DNA from: an uncultured Psychroserpens sp.
Lineage (GTDB): Bacteria > Bacteroidota > Bacteroidia > Flavobacteriales > Flavobacteriaceae
DNA: 64,000 bases
Direction: 5' to 3'
Assembly: GCF_947501425.1 (NCBI RefSeq)
Contig: NZ_CANMVN010000010.1
Span: forward strand, 62,001-126,000
Part shown: piece by piece, positions 35,478 to 43,678 of the stretch
How the letters are laid out: each line of letters opens with the position of its first letter
Numbering within the stretch: position 1 is the stretch's first letter
The notes under the pieces: generated by a model
Told to the model about the DNA's origin: nothing
Databases searched by the model: none
The model's input: the letters and a program-made list of their open reading frames with translations, nothing else
Program-made: the position numbers and the translations under genes

Positions 35478-36461
35478 TTACATGTCTAATAGGTAGGCAA
35501 AAATGAGAGGCGCAACGATTGTCGCATCACTTTCTATTATAAATTTTGGTGTATTAATATCTAATTTTCCCCAAGTTATTTTTTCGTTTGGAACAGCTCC
35601 AGAGTATGATCCATAACTTGTAGTGGAATCACTTATTTGACAAAAATAGCTCCAGAAAGGAGTATCAGTTCGTTCCATATCCTGATACAGCATAGGAACC
35701 ACACAAATAGGAAAATCACCAGCAATCCCTCCTCCAATCTGGAAGAAACCAATTCCCTTTTGTGAATTATCTGTATACCAATCTGCTAAAAATGTCATGT
35801 ACTCAATTCCTGATTTCATAGTACTTGCTTTTAATTCTCCCTTAAGCACGTAGCTGGCAAAAATATTTCCCATAGTACTGTCTTCCCATCCAGGACAAAC
35901 AATAGGTAGGTTTTTTTCTGCAGCAGCATACATCCATGAATCTTTCAAATCTATTTCATAATACTTTTCTAAAACACCTGAAAGCAATAGCTTATACATG
36001 TACTCATGAGGTAAATAACGCTCTCCGAGTGCCTCAGCATCGTTCCATATCTTTACAATATGCTCTTGTATTCTTCTAAATGCCTCTTCCTCTGGAATAC
36101 AAGTATCAGTAACACGATTTAGTCCTTTTTCTAATAAATTCCATTCATCTTGTGGTGTTAAATCCCGATAATTAGGAACGCGCTTATAATGTGAATGCGC
36201 TACTAAATTCATAATATCTTCTTCCAGATTTGCACCTGTACAAGAAATGATATGAACTTTATCTTGTCTAATCATCTCTGCAAAAATTTTTCCCAGCTCT
36301 GCTGTGCTCATTGCACCTGCAAGAGAGACCAACATCTTTGCTCCAGAGTGCAACTGCTCCTCATAAGCTCTTGCAGCATCAACCAAAGCTGCAGCATTAA
36401 AATGTAAATAGTACTTGTTGATAAACTGTGATACTGCTCCCTTAGTTGTCATCGTCGTCAT
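35478..36461 (-). CDS. Deoxyhypusine synthase-like enzyme (possible homospermidine synthase)
   Basis: The 327-residue protein belongs to the deoxyhypusine synthase fold. It has SLAGAMSTAELG, SCTGANLEED, GGGIAGDFP and the catalytic lysine in ITWGKLD (K299). Bacteria lack eIF5A, and bacterial members are thought to use putrescine or spermidine as aminobutyl acceptor, making homospermidine or a related amine. It overlaps the agmatinase gene by 20 bp, which supports a polyamine role. An alternative start three codons on (36452) would shorten the overlap. Confidence 0.82.
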   Translation of the reverse strand: MTTMTTKGAVSQFINKYYLHFNAAALVDAARAYEEQLHSGAKMLVSLAGAMSTAELGKIFAEMIRQDKVHIISCTGANLEEDIMNLVAHSHYKRVPNYRDLTPQDEWNLLEKGLNRVTDTCIPEEEAFRRIQEHIVKIWNDAEALGERYLPHEYMYKLLLSGVLEKYYEIDLKDSWMYAAAEKNLPIVCPGWEDSTMGNIFASYVLKGELKASTMKSGIEYMTFLADWYTDNSQKGIGFFQIGGGIAGDFPICVVPMLYQDMERTDTPFWSYFCQISDSTTSYGSYSGAVPNEKITWGKLDINTPKFIIESDATIVAPLIFAYLLDM

Positions 36462-37383
36462 TAAATTTAGAAAATTTATTAATATCTATCTTAGATTCAT
36501 TGAAATTATTATCGAATTCGTCATCTACTTCGTCATTTAAGAATTTATAGGTCAGCATTTTATAATATAGTTTTGCTGCCAGGAAATCTGATGACTTATT
36601 AGTTGCATTGGGACATAATTCAACAATATCAAACCCAACTACATTTTTTTCTTCAAACACCTGACGTAAAAACTCAAGAGTTTCATACCAAAGCAAACCT
36701 CCAGGCTCTGGTGTTCCTGTAGAAGGCATGATTGATGGGTCAAAGGCGTCAAGATCAAAAGTAATGTAGACATTCTCTGTCATTTGATCAATTGCCGAAT
36801 CCATCCAGTTATCATCTTCTGCCATATCATGAGCAAAGTACGTTTTCTCAACATCCATTACTGTAGTTTCTTTGATATCCATACTTCTAATACCTACTTG
36901 AATCAAATTGGTTGTTTGATTTGCCTCATAAACTGCGCAGGCGTGGTTGTATTTGCTACCTTGGTATTCCTTTCTTAAATCAGCATGCGCATCAATTTGC
37001 AAAACTGTTAGATTATCAAAGCATTCGTTAAAGGCTCTAATTGTTCCTATTGAAATAGAATGTTCTCCTCCGAAAGTAGTCACAAATTTATTCTTCTTGA
37101 TATACTTCTTAGTAATGTCATGTACAGCATCAACCATAGATTCTGGTGATATGTTTTCAGTAACAGCATCTGCTAAAAACACACCTTGCTTGTAAACTTC
37201 AGTTTCAGTCTCAATATCGTAAAGTTCCATATTTTCCGAAGCATTCAAAAAAGCATCTGGCCCTTTATCTGCTCCTTTTTGCCAAGTACTTGTACCATCA
37301 TAAGGCACTGGAATTAGTACAATTTTTGAACTGTCTAATCTAGAATATTGGTCTTCTATTCCTGCGTAAGTTTTTGTATTCAT
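36442..37383 (-). CDS. speB: Agmatinase
   Basis: The 313-residue ureohydrolase has manganese ligands in GGEHS (H108), DAHAD (D131, H133, D135) and DLDAFDPS (about 214-221). It hydrolyses agmatine to putrescine and urea. A C-terminal acidic tail of about 25 residues (DDEFDNNF...DDDDN) is unusual. It follows speA by 4 bp. Confidence 0.88.
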   Translation of the reverse strand: MNTKTYAGIEDQYSRLDSSKIVLIPVPYDGTSTWQKGADKGPDAFLNASENMELYDIETETEVYKQGVFLADAVTENISPESMVDAVHDITKKYIKKNKFVTTFGGEHSISIGTIRAFNECFDNLTVLQIDAHADLRKEYQGSKYNHACAVYEANQTTNLIQVGIRSMDIKETTVMDVEKTYFAHDMAEDDNWMDSAIDQMTENVYITFDLDAFDPSIMPSTGTPEPGGLLWYETLEFLRQVFEEKNVVGFDIVELCPNATNKSSDFLAAKLYYKMLTYKFLNDEVDDEFDNNFNESKIDINKFSKFNDDDDN

Positions 37384-37387
37384 CTTA

Positions 37388-38848
37388 TTAGTTATTGTCG
37401 TTTAAGGCTACCTCTAAGTTATCTCTTTTAGCTTCAGAATGCTCAAGATTCACTTTTTCGTATCCTAAAATTTTAAGTAAGTCTTCACTTTTTTGTTGTT
37501 CACTAAATAGTGATGTAGTAATATTTCCGTCTATATCCTTATCAATTAGAATATGCTTTGGCGTAGGAATTAAGCAATGTTGTAACCCTCCAAATCCACC
37601 AATAGTTTCCTGGTAAGCTCCAGTATTAAAAAATCCAATATATAGAGGTTTATCTTTATGGTACTTCGGAAGATAAATAGCATTCATATGCTGTTCACTA
37701 TTGTAATAATCATCACTATCACAGGTTAAACCTCCTAAAAGCACGCGTTCATAACTATCATTCCAACGGTTAATTGGCAACATAATAAACCGCTTATTGA
37801 TGGCCCAAGTGTCTGGTAATGTAGTAATGAAAGACGAATTAATCATGTTCCATTTTTCGCGATCATTTTGCTGTTTTTGGTATAATATCTCATAAATAGC
37901 ACCTCCACTTTCACCAACAGTAAAACTTCCAAATTCAGTAAAAATATTTGGAACATCTACATGCTCTTCCTCACAAACCAGTTTGATTTGATTTACAATC
38001 TCGTCAACTATGTAAGCGTAATCAAAATCAAACGCTAATGAGTTCTTAATAGGAAATCCACCACCAATATTTAAGCTATTAAGTGACGGACAAATTTTCT
38101 TGAGACTTGTGTATACTTTTAAACACTTGGTCAGTTCATTCCAGTAATAAGCATTATCACGTATTCCTGTGTTGATAAAAAAGTGAAGCATTTTAAGCTC
38201 AACCTTGTCATTATTTTGAATTTGATTCTTGTAAAAAGGAACAATGTTTTTATAACCAATTCCAAGTCTGGATGTATAAAATTCAAATTTCGGCTCTTCC
38301 TCCGAGGCGATACGTATACCAATATTGAATTTACCTTCAATTTCAGCTGAGAGTAAATCTATTTCCTCATAATTATCAATAATTGGAATTGCATTTTGAT
38401 GACCATTATTTATAAGCCTAGCAATATTTGTAATGTATTGAGCACGTTTAAACCCATTACTAATTACAAAAGTTTCATTGGTTATTTTACCTTCAGCTTT
38501 TAAATTCTCAACGATATCAATGTCAAAGGCAGAAGACGTTTCAATATGAATATCATTTTTTAATGCCTCATTAAGCACATGTTTAAAGTGGGAACTTTTA
38601 GTACAATAGCAATAATTGTATTCTCCCTTGTAATCATGCTTTTGAATAGCATCAACAAACCATTGTTTAGCACGATTGATATTATTTGAAATTTGCGGCA
38701 AATACGTAAACTTTAATGGTGCTCCATGTTGTTCAACCAAATGCATGAGATTGACATCATGAAACTCCAGAGTATGTTGCTTTAATTTGAACTCTGGTTG
38801 TGGAAAATCAAATGTTTGATTTACCAAATCAATATATTTTGTATTCAT
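37388..38848 (-). CDS. speA: Biosynthetic arginine decarboxylase (alanine-racemase fold)
   Basis: The 486-residue fold-III PLP decarboxylase has the PLP lysine in YCTKSSHF (K84), the Gly-rich phosphate loop NIGGGFP and the downstream motif LTCDSDD, with Cys and Asp of the active site. It converts arginine to agmatine, the speB substrate. It is shorter than the 630-residue E. coli SpeA, in line with a shorter Bacteroidota type. A promoter about 350 bp upstream implies a long, structured 5' leader. Confidence 0.85.
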   Translation of the reverse strand: MNTKYIDLVNQTFDFPQPEFKLKQHTLEFHDVNLMHLVEQHGAPLKFTYLPQISNNINRAKQWFVDAIQKHDYKGEYNYCYCTKSSHFKHVLNEALKNDIHIETSSAFDIDIVENLKAEGKITNETFVISNGFKRAQYITNIARLINNGHQNAIPIIDNYEEIDLLSAEIEGKFNIGIRIASEEEPKFEFYTSRLGIGYKNIVPFYKNQIQNNDKVELKMLHFFINTGIRDNAYYWNELTKCLKVYTSLKKICPSLNSLNIGGGFPIKNSLAFDFDYAYIVDEIVNQIKLVCEEEHVDVPNIFTEFGSFTVGESGGAIYEILYQKQQNDREKWNMINSSFITTLPDTWAINKRFIMLPINRWNDSYERVLLGGLTCDSDDYYNSEQHMNAIYLPKYHKDKPLYIGFFNTGAYQETIGGFGGLQHCLIPTPKHILIDKDIDGNITTSLFSEQQKSEDLLKILGYEKVNLEHSEAKRDNLEVALNDNN

Positions 38849-39190
38849 TATTGTGTTTAAAAAGTTAAATGTAATTGGTGAAGGTTAACACTTGGTTAAG
38901 CCAACAAAAATTAAATATCAATATCTACACGCTTATAAAATTGATATTAAAAAACTAATAAAACACAATGATTCAAACCTGTATTTGAGGTTGAGTAGTT
39001 GGAATAAAGCCAAACAAATGTTGACTCATAAAGATGTAGAAAGCGGAAGTTAGCTCTAAAATTCGGTGACTTAATCTATAAGCTGTTTTTGAATATGACT
39101 TCCTAATTTTCAAAAACCCGAACGTAAAAACACGGTTCAATTTGTTCAGCTAAATGCTAAGGCTTTTTGATAACATAACTTTCAAAAAGC
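38849..39190 (-). promoter_or_regulatory. Candidate structured 5' leader of speA
   Basis: Between the predicted start site near 39189 and the speA ATG lie about 340 non-coding bases. Hairpin 1 (39182-39190 with 39162-39170) and hairpin 2 (39109-39117 with 39085-39093) each have nine perfect pairs. Both stems contain TTTTTGA/TCAAAAA, so arms could exchange. The hairpin 2 loop holds GGAAGT (39103-39098), complementary to ACTTCC at 39050-39045. A third weaker hairpin lies at 38973-38995. It resembles a riboswitch or attenuator leader; no known class was recognised. The rest of the 558-bp gap holds only the two promoters described. Confidence 0.45.
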
Positions 39191-39194
39191 GATG

Positions 39195-39223
39195 CAAATG
39201 TAATTTATTTTTTGACACGCAAA
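39195..39223 (-). promoter_or_regulatory. speA promoter
   Basis: On the minus strand, TTTG (39223-39220), a 17-bp spacer and TACATTTG (39202-39195) match the Bacteroidota consensus with a shorter than usual spacer. The start site would be near 39189, at the base of leader hairpin 1. Confidence 0.5.
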
Positions 39224-39357
39224 ACATTTTTGCATTTTTTTGAAAAAAATTTTTAACTATTATTTTCAGTCTATTTTGTTAGATAATCTTTAAATTTATA
39301 CTTCACTCAATGAAATAACGAGTTTACTAATCAAACTATGTAGCTTACTCGAAACGA

Positions 39358-39389
39358 TTTGAAATACTTAGAGATAGCGCTTAGATTTG
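39358..39389 (+). promoter_or_regulatory. Promoter of the CarboxypepD_reg-like gene
   Basis: TTTG (39358-39361), a 20-bp spacer and TAGATTTG (39382-39389) match the TTTG/TAnnTTTG consensus exactly. The ATG follows 17 bp later and no Shine-Dalgarno sequence is seen. Confidence 0.65.
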
Positions 39390-39406
39390 AATAAACAATT
39401 ATAATT

Positions 39407-39847
39407 ATGAAAACAAAAAACACATTTACCAAGAACCCAGAGCAGAGCAGATTAGAATCTGTGGCTAAGAAAGTAGTAGGTACAATATGCATTTTAATGT
39501 TTACTTTACTTGCTACAAATCCTGTTTATGCGCAATCAGATAATGCCCAAGATCAATTTACAGTAAAAGGAATAGTTAGTGATGAAGAAGGACCTTTACC
39601 TGGTGTCAATGTTACACTAAAGTATGCTGATGTTGGAACTTCAACCGACAGAAATGGTGCATTCACATTTCCAAAAGCATTAAAACCTGGCGACATTTTA
39701 GTTTTTAGCTACTTGGGTTATGAAACGCAAGAGATCAAAATTAAAAAGAACACAAGACTTATTAAGCTTTTACTCACTACAGACCTTGTAGAGATTTTAG
39801 GTGCAGTCAATGATGACAAGCCTTACAAATCAAAACGAAAAAATTAA
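39407..39847 (+). CDS. Small exported CarboxypepD_reg-like protein
   Basis: The 146-residue protein has an N-terminal basic region followed by a membrane segment (30-44) and a signal cleavage-like site VYAQ. One carboxypeptidase-regulatory-like domain follows (about 52-125: VSDEEGPLPGVNVTLKYADVG, FSYLGYETQEI). This is the N-terminal module of SusC-type receptors without the plug and barrel. A short basic tail follows. It lies 15 bp before the transglutaminase-like gene, so the two probably form a unit. Confidence 0.72.
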   Translation: MKTKNTFTKNPEQSRLESVAKKVVGTICILMFTLLATNPVYAQSDNAQDQFTVKGIVSDEEGPLPGVNVTLKYADVGTSTDRNGAFTFPKALKPGDILVFSYLGYETQEIKIKKNTRLIKLLLTTDLVEILGAVNDDKPYKSKRKN

Positions 39848-39862
39848 ATAGCAGACTCATAA

Positions 39863-40879
39863 ATGAAGCTATTGAGGTACATATGTGTCTTCATATTTGC
39901 ATTCCAATCTAATGCACAAATATCTGATTTTGAATATATTAATTTTCGAAAAGCAGACAGCATTGCTTTGGCATGCAAAGATGAAGGTTTAGATAATTTA
40001 TCTCAACTATCTCAAAAGCTAACCTCTGGCTTAACAACAGATGCTGAACGATTTAGAGCTATTTACAAATGGGTTTGCACTAATATTGCTAATGACTATA
40101 GCTTATATCTAAAAAACAACAGAAAAAGATACAAGTTTAATAATGATAGTGAGAAACTCGAAGCTTGGAACGAACTTATTAAGAAAAAGATTTTCTATAA
40201 ACTTCGTAAAGACAAAAGAACCATCTGCACAGGTTATGCCTACCTTATAAAGGAGCTCTCTAATTTAGCAAATCTAAATTGTGAGATTGTACATGGTTAT
40301 GGTAAAACCAGTACAACTAATCTGGAGAGACTAGATGCTCCAAATCACTCATGGAATGCTATTGAATTAGACGGAAAGTGGTATTTATGTGATCCAACAT
40401 GGGCTAGTGGTATTCCAAATTCGGAAACCAACGAGTTTAAATTTTATTACAATGACGGCTATTTTCTAACTAATCCTCAGTTATTTGCCATTAATCATTT
40501 TCCTGTTAATAACAAATGGATGCTATTAGAAGAAGCGTTAGCACCTTCATTTGAAACCTTTCTTGCTGCTCCAATAATTTACGGAAAAGCTTATAAGAAT
40601 TTGACTATTCATTCTGAGCCTAAAGAAATGCATAATACAATAGAGAAACATGATATCTTGACGTTTAAGTACCAGCTTCAGAAAGCTGTAGCAAAAGAAG
40701 ATATTAGTTTGTTAATTGATAATGGTTTCAGTAATAGAAAAATAAAGCCCACTTCAACACACATTGAAAACACATCACTAACGCTTGAGCACCAATTTGA
40801 TAATAACGGGTTTTACGATGTACATCTCTACATTGGAGATGATTTGATTTCCACCTATACTGTTAAAGTTAAAAGTTGA
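39863..40879 (+). CDS. Exported transglutaminase-like protein
   Basis: The 338-residue protein has a signal peptide (1-19) and a transglutaminase-like fold with an intact catalytic triad: C122 in ICTGYAY, H162 in NHSWNAI and D177 in LCDPTWAS. Such bacterial proteins are usually cysteine proteases or crosslinkers of surface proteins. The C-terminal 130 residues form a beta-rich domain. It follows the CarboxypepD_reg-like gene by 15 bp and ends 12 bp from the convergent pseudouridine-synthase homologue. Confidence 0.8.
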   Translation: MKLLRYICVFIFAFQSNAQISDFEYINFRKADSIALACKDEGLDNLSQLSQKLTSGLTTDAERFRAIYKWVCTNIANDYSLYLKNNRKRYKFNNDSEKLEAWNELIKKKIFYKLRKDKRTICTGYAYLIKELSNLANLNCEIVHGYGKTSTTNLERLDAPNHSWNAIELDGKWYLCDPTWASGIPNSETNEFKFYYNDGYFLTNPQLFAINHFPVNNKWMLLEEALAPSFETFLAAPIIYGKAYKNLTIHSEPKEMHNTIEKHDILTFKYQLQKAVAKEDISLLIDNGFSNRKIKPTSTHIENTSLTLEHQFDNNGFYDVHLYIGDDLISTYTVKVKS

Positions 40880-40891
40880 CTCGAATAAACA

Positions 40892-41743
40892 CTACAGCAT
40901 TTGCAAGGTATTCACTTCCTGTTGAGTCAAATGTTTCCAATGACCACGTGGTAGATCTTTTTTTGTTAGATGCCCTATTTGAACACAATCTACTCGAATA
41001 ATATCATATTTTAAGTAATCAAAAATAGTGTGAAGAATGGTATTACCTGTATTTTTGATTTTAAGACCTATTTTACTTTTTGGTTGACCATCGATATAAC
41101 TAACTTCTTCTACAGAAACCATTTTTCCTTCAATTTTAAAACCATCTTGGATTTTTTTAAAATCATCAAACTTTAAATTTTTATCCAATTCGATCTCAAA
41201 TAATCGAGCGACACCTGTTTTAGAATTAGTGAATTTTTTCACTACTTTATCATCATTGGTAAACAGTATTAATCCTGTAGAATTTCTACCTAATCTACCA
41301 ATAGGCTTAATACGCGCGTTAGTAGCATTAGCAACAAGATCCATGACTGTACGACCTTTAGATTCACTTGTAGTAGTAGCAAATCCCTTTGGTTTATTTA
41401 ATAAAACATACTCCTTCTTCTCAGGATTTATTCGGGCACCATCAAAACGAACTTCATCATCCAGCTTGACCTTATAACCCATTTCTGTAATCACCTTTCC
41501 ATTAACCGTCACACTACCAACAGAGATATGCATGTCAGCATCTCTACGTGAACAAATTCCAGAATTTGCAATGTATTTATTTAATCGGATTTCATCAGAA
41601 TTTGATGCTTTTGAAACTTTCTTTTTAGCAGGTTTGTTTCCTCTTGCATCATCTGCTCCTCTACCATATTTTTTATTGGCAGGTTTTCCTGATTCTCTTC
41701 CTGAAGTTTTTCCTTTTCCGCTACGTCCTTGCTGTCTGCTCAT
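40892..41743 (-). CDS. RsuA/RluB-family homologue lacking catalytic motifs
   Basis: The 283-residue protein has a basic N-terminal extension (1-50), an S4 RNA-binding domain (about 52-100) and a pseudouridine synthase domain. The catalytic motif GRLD reads GRLG here (G152, codon 41288-41290); the conserved Tyr 30 residues on is Phe (F182); and the GRNRQVRRMF motif is replaced by NTGNTILHTIF (231-241). The C-terminal LTKKDLPRGHWKHL tail is typical of the family. It is probably an RNA-binding pseudoenzyme, or an enzyme in decay. A TACCTTTG -7-like element lies at 41793-41800. Confidence 0.8.
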   Translation of the reverse strand: MSRQQGRSGKGKTSGRESGKPANKKYGRGADDARGNKPAKKKVSKASNSDEIRLNKYIANSGICSRRDADMHISVGSVTVNGKVITEMGYKVKLDDEVRFDGARINPEKKEYVLLNKPKGFATTTSESKGRTVMDLVANATNARIKPIGRLGRNSTGLILFTNDDKVVKKFTNSKTGVARLFEIELDKNLKFDDFKKIQDGFKIEGKMVSVEEVSYIDGQPKSKIGLKIKNTGNTILHTIFDYLKYDIIRVDCVQIGHLTKKDLPRGHWKHLTQQEVNTLQML

Positions 41744-41814
41744 AATTACTAAATTTTATACAACGTCTCTTATGTTTCGATGTATCAATCTGCAAAGGTA
41801 GTATAATAGTTGAA

Positions 41815-42765
41815 CTAATCTATAAATTTGGTTGTAGATTGACGTTCACGATTAACAGATAATTGTGTTACATCTGGTCTTGAATAATGACCTACAGGAT
41901 CAAAATTTTGACGCTCCTCTAACACACGATTAAAGTCTATAGTTTGATAGAACACCCCTTCCTTGTGCAAAATAGGCTCTTGAATCCATTCGCCATCTGG
42001 TCCAGCAATACAACTCCCACCATTGGCTAATACTTGAGGTGCATTCTCCAAAATTTGATCGAGATGTGGCGTGTTTTGAGGGAAATCCTCAATAGTCATT
42101 ACGCTTGATACTGAAATCACATAGGACCGTGATTCTCTAGCTATAAATCGTGTAATATCTTTAGTATTATGATCACTACCAGGCCATACAGCAATATGCA
42201 AATTTTCGCCGAGTCCATAAAGTGCAGCTCTTGGAAGTGGCATCCAGTTCTCCCAACAATTCAATCCGCCAACTGTAAAATCTTTCAGAGAATGAACCTG
42301 TAATCCATGTCCATCACCTGGTGACCACGTTAAACGCTCATCATAAGTGGGCTGTAACTTTCTATGTACCGACTTAATCTTACCATCTTGATCTATATAA
42401 ACTAAAGACGCATAAACACTGTGTCCTCCTCGATCTAGTGGTCTTTCAATTATACCTAAATATACAGCCATATGATGCTGTTTGGCTAATTTACAAATGC
42501 CATCTAAATCGCCTTTTTCTATCGTTATTGAATGACTCACATAATGTGCATGTAATGCTTTATTAATTGGTGTATTCCATTCAGCTCCTCCTGTTAATGC
42601 CAACCAAAAAGGGTAACCTGGAACCAGACCTTCACCAAAAACGATAAGTTCTGCATTCTCTTTTGCTGCTTTACTAATTGACGTTTCAACTTTTTTTAGC
42701 GTTTCTACTTTATTCAACCAAACAGGTGCTATTTGTGCTAGGGCAACTTTAAGTGTGTGATTCAT
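41815..42765 (-). CDS. Nitrilase-family carbon-nitrogen hydrolase
   Basis: The 316-residue protein has the Glu-Lys-Cys catalytic triad of the nitrilase superfamily: E45 in FGEGLVPGYP, K136 in HRKLQPTYDE and C170 in LNCWENWMP. HRKLxPTxxER and CWENxMPL are typical of true aliphatic or aryl nitrilases and less so of amidases. It converts a nitrile to acid and ammonia; the substrate is unknown. It begins 1 bp after the UbiA gene stop, so it is translated with isoprenoid genes. Confidence 0.85.
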   Translation of the reverse strand: MNHTLKVALAQIAPVWLNKVETLKKVETSISKAAKENAELIVFGEGLVPGYPFWLALTGGAEWNTPINKALHAHYVSHSITIEKGDLDGICKLAKQHHMAVYLGIIERPLDRGGHSVYASLVYIDQDGKIKSVHRKLQPTYDERLTWSPGDGHGLQVHSLKDFTVGGLNCWENWMPLPRAALYGLGENLHIAVWPGSDHNTKDITRFIARESRSYVISVSSVMTIEDFPQNTPHLDQILENAPQVLANGGSCIAGPDGEWIQEPILHKEGVFYQTIDFNRVLEERQNFDPVGHYSRPDVTQLSVNRERQSTTKFID

Positions 42766-43668
42766 TTAAATTCGATTTAAAACAACATTGACATTTATCA
42801 ATACAATACAAAACACACCTGCTACAATAATAAACTTTAGAATGTTATGTAATATCAAATAATGGGTTTTCGTATTCGATTTCCAAAGTAATAGTAGAAA
42901 AACCAGTAATAACATTACAGAGAGGTAGAAAAACAAATACATATGTCCTACATCAAAATGGTATAATAGTAAATAGACAGGAATACTAGTTAAGACAATT
43001 AATATAGTAAGCATTATTTTTGATGCTTTCTCTCCATAAACTACAGGTATTGTTTTATAATTGAGGAGTAAATCTCCTTTCATATTCTCAAGATCTTTAG
43101 TCAGTTCTCGCATAGAAATCATTAAAAACAGAAAAATGGCATGAACAAAAATGACCGATTCAAAGTTTTTATAATACAAGAAAATAGCAAAAAATGGTAA
43201 GATGGTCAGTATGGCAGAGACAAGGTTTCCTATAAATGGAAGCTTTTTAAGCTTATGTGAATAAAACCAAATTCCGAAGATATAAATTGAAAAAAACAAA
43301 ACGGCATTAAACGAGACGTAACTCGCCATGATGACTGCCGAAAAATTGAGCACAAAGTAAAAGGAGAGCTTAGTATTCTGACTTACGAGACGGTCTAATT
43401 TTGATTTCTGAGGTCGATTGATTAGGTCTTTTTCAGAATCGTAGAAATTATTGATAATATAACCTGCTGCTATTGTTGCTGCAGAAGCCAGAACCAGCAT
43501 TAATAAATTAAGATCAAATATGACGTCTTTAAGAGGTTTGTTATGCGCCAAAATGTAAACTGATGTTAAATATTGCGCTATAACAACAATAAGGATGTTG
43601 TAACCACGAACGACAGAAAACATGCTAAAGAACTTCAGCAAAATGTGTTTTTGTCTACGAGAAAGCAT
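42766..43668 (-). CDS. UbiA-family prenyltransferase (geranylgeranylglycerol-phosphate type)
   Basis: The 300-residue protein has about eight transmembrane helices and the prenyl-diphosphate motif NNFYDSEKDLINRP (N74, D77, D81). A second acidic region, RELTKDLENMKGD, lies near residue 180. It matches the geranylgeranylglycerol-phosphate geranylgeranyltransferase annotation usual in Flavobacteriaceae, although the lipid acceptor there is unproven. It follows the mevalonate kinase gene by 10 bp, linking it to isoprenoid supply. Confidence 0.82.
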   Translation of the reverse strand: MLSRRQKHILLKFFSMFSVVRGYNILIVVIAQYLTSVYILAHNKPLKDVIFDLNLLMLVLASAATIAAGYIINNFYDSEKDLINRPQKSKLDRLVSQNTKLSFYFVLNFSAVIMASYVSFNAVLFFSIYIFGIWFYSHKLKKLPFIGNLVSAILTILPFFAIFLYYKNFESVIFVHAIFLFLMISMRELTKDLENMKGDLLLNYKTIPVVYGEKASKIMLTILIVLTSIPVYLLLYHFDVGHMYLFFYLSVMLLLVFLLLLWKSNTKTHYLILHNILKFIIVAGVFCIVLINVNVVLNRI

Positions 43669-43678
43669 AAATTAATGT

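Noticed and set aside
39221-39260. A/T-rich tract as a replication origin or UP element
   Set aside because: It is simply the A/T-rich stretch between two divergent promoters; no DnaA boxes or repeats are seen.
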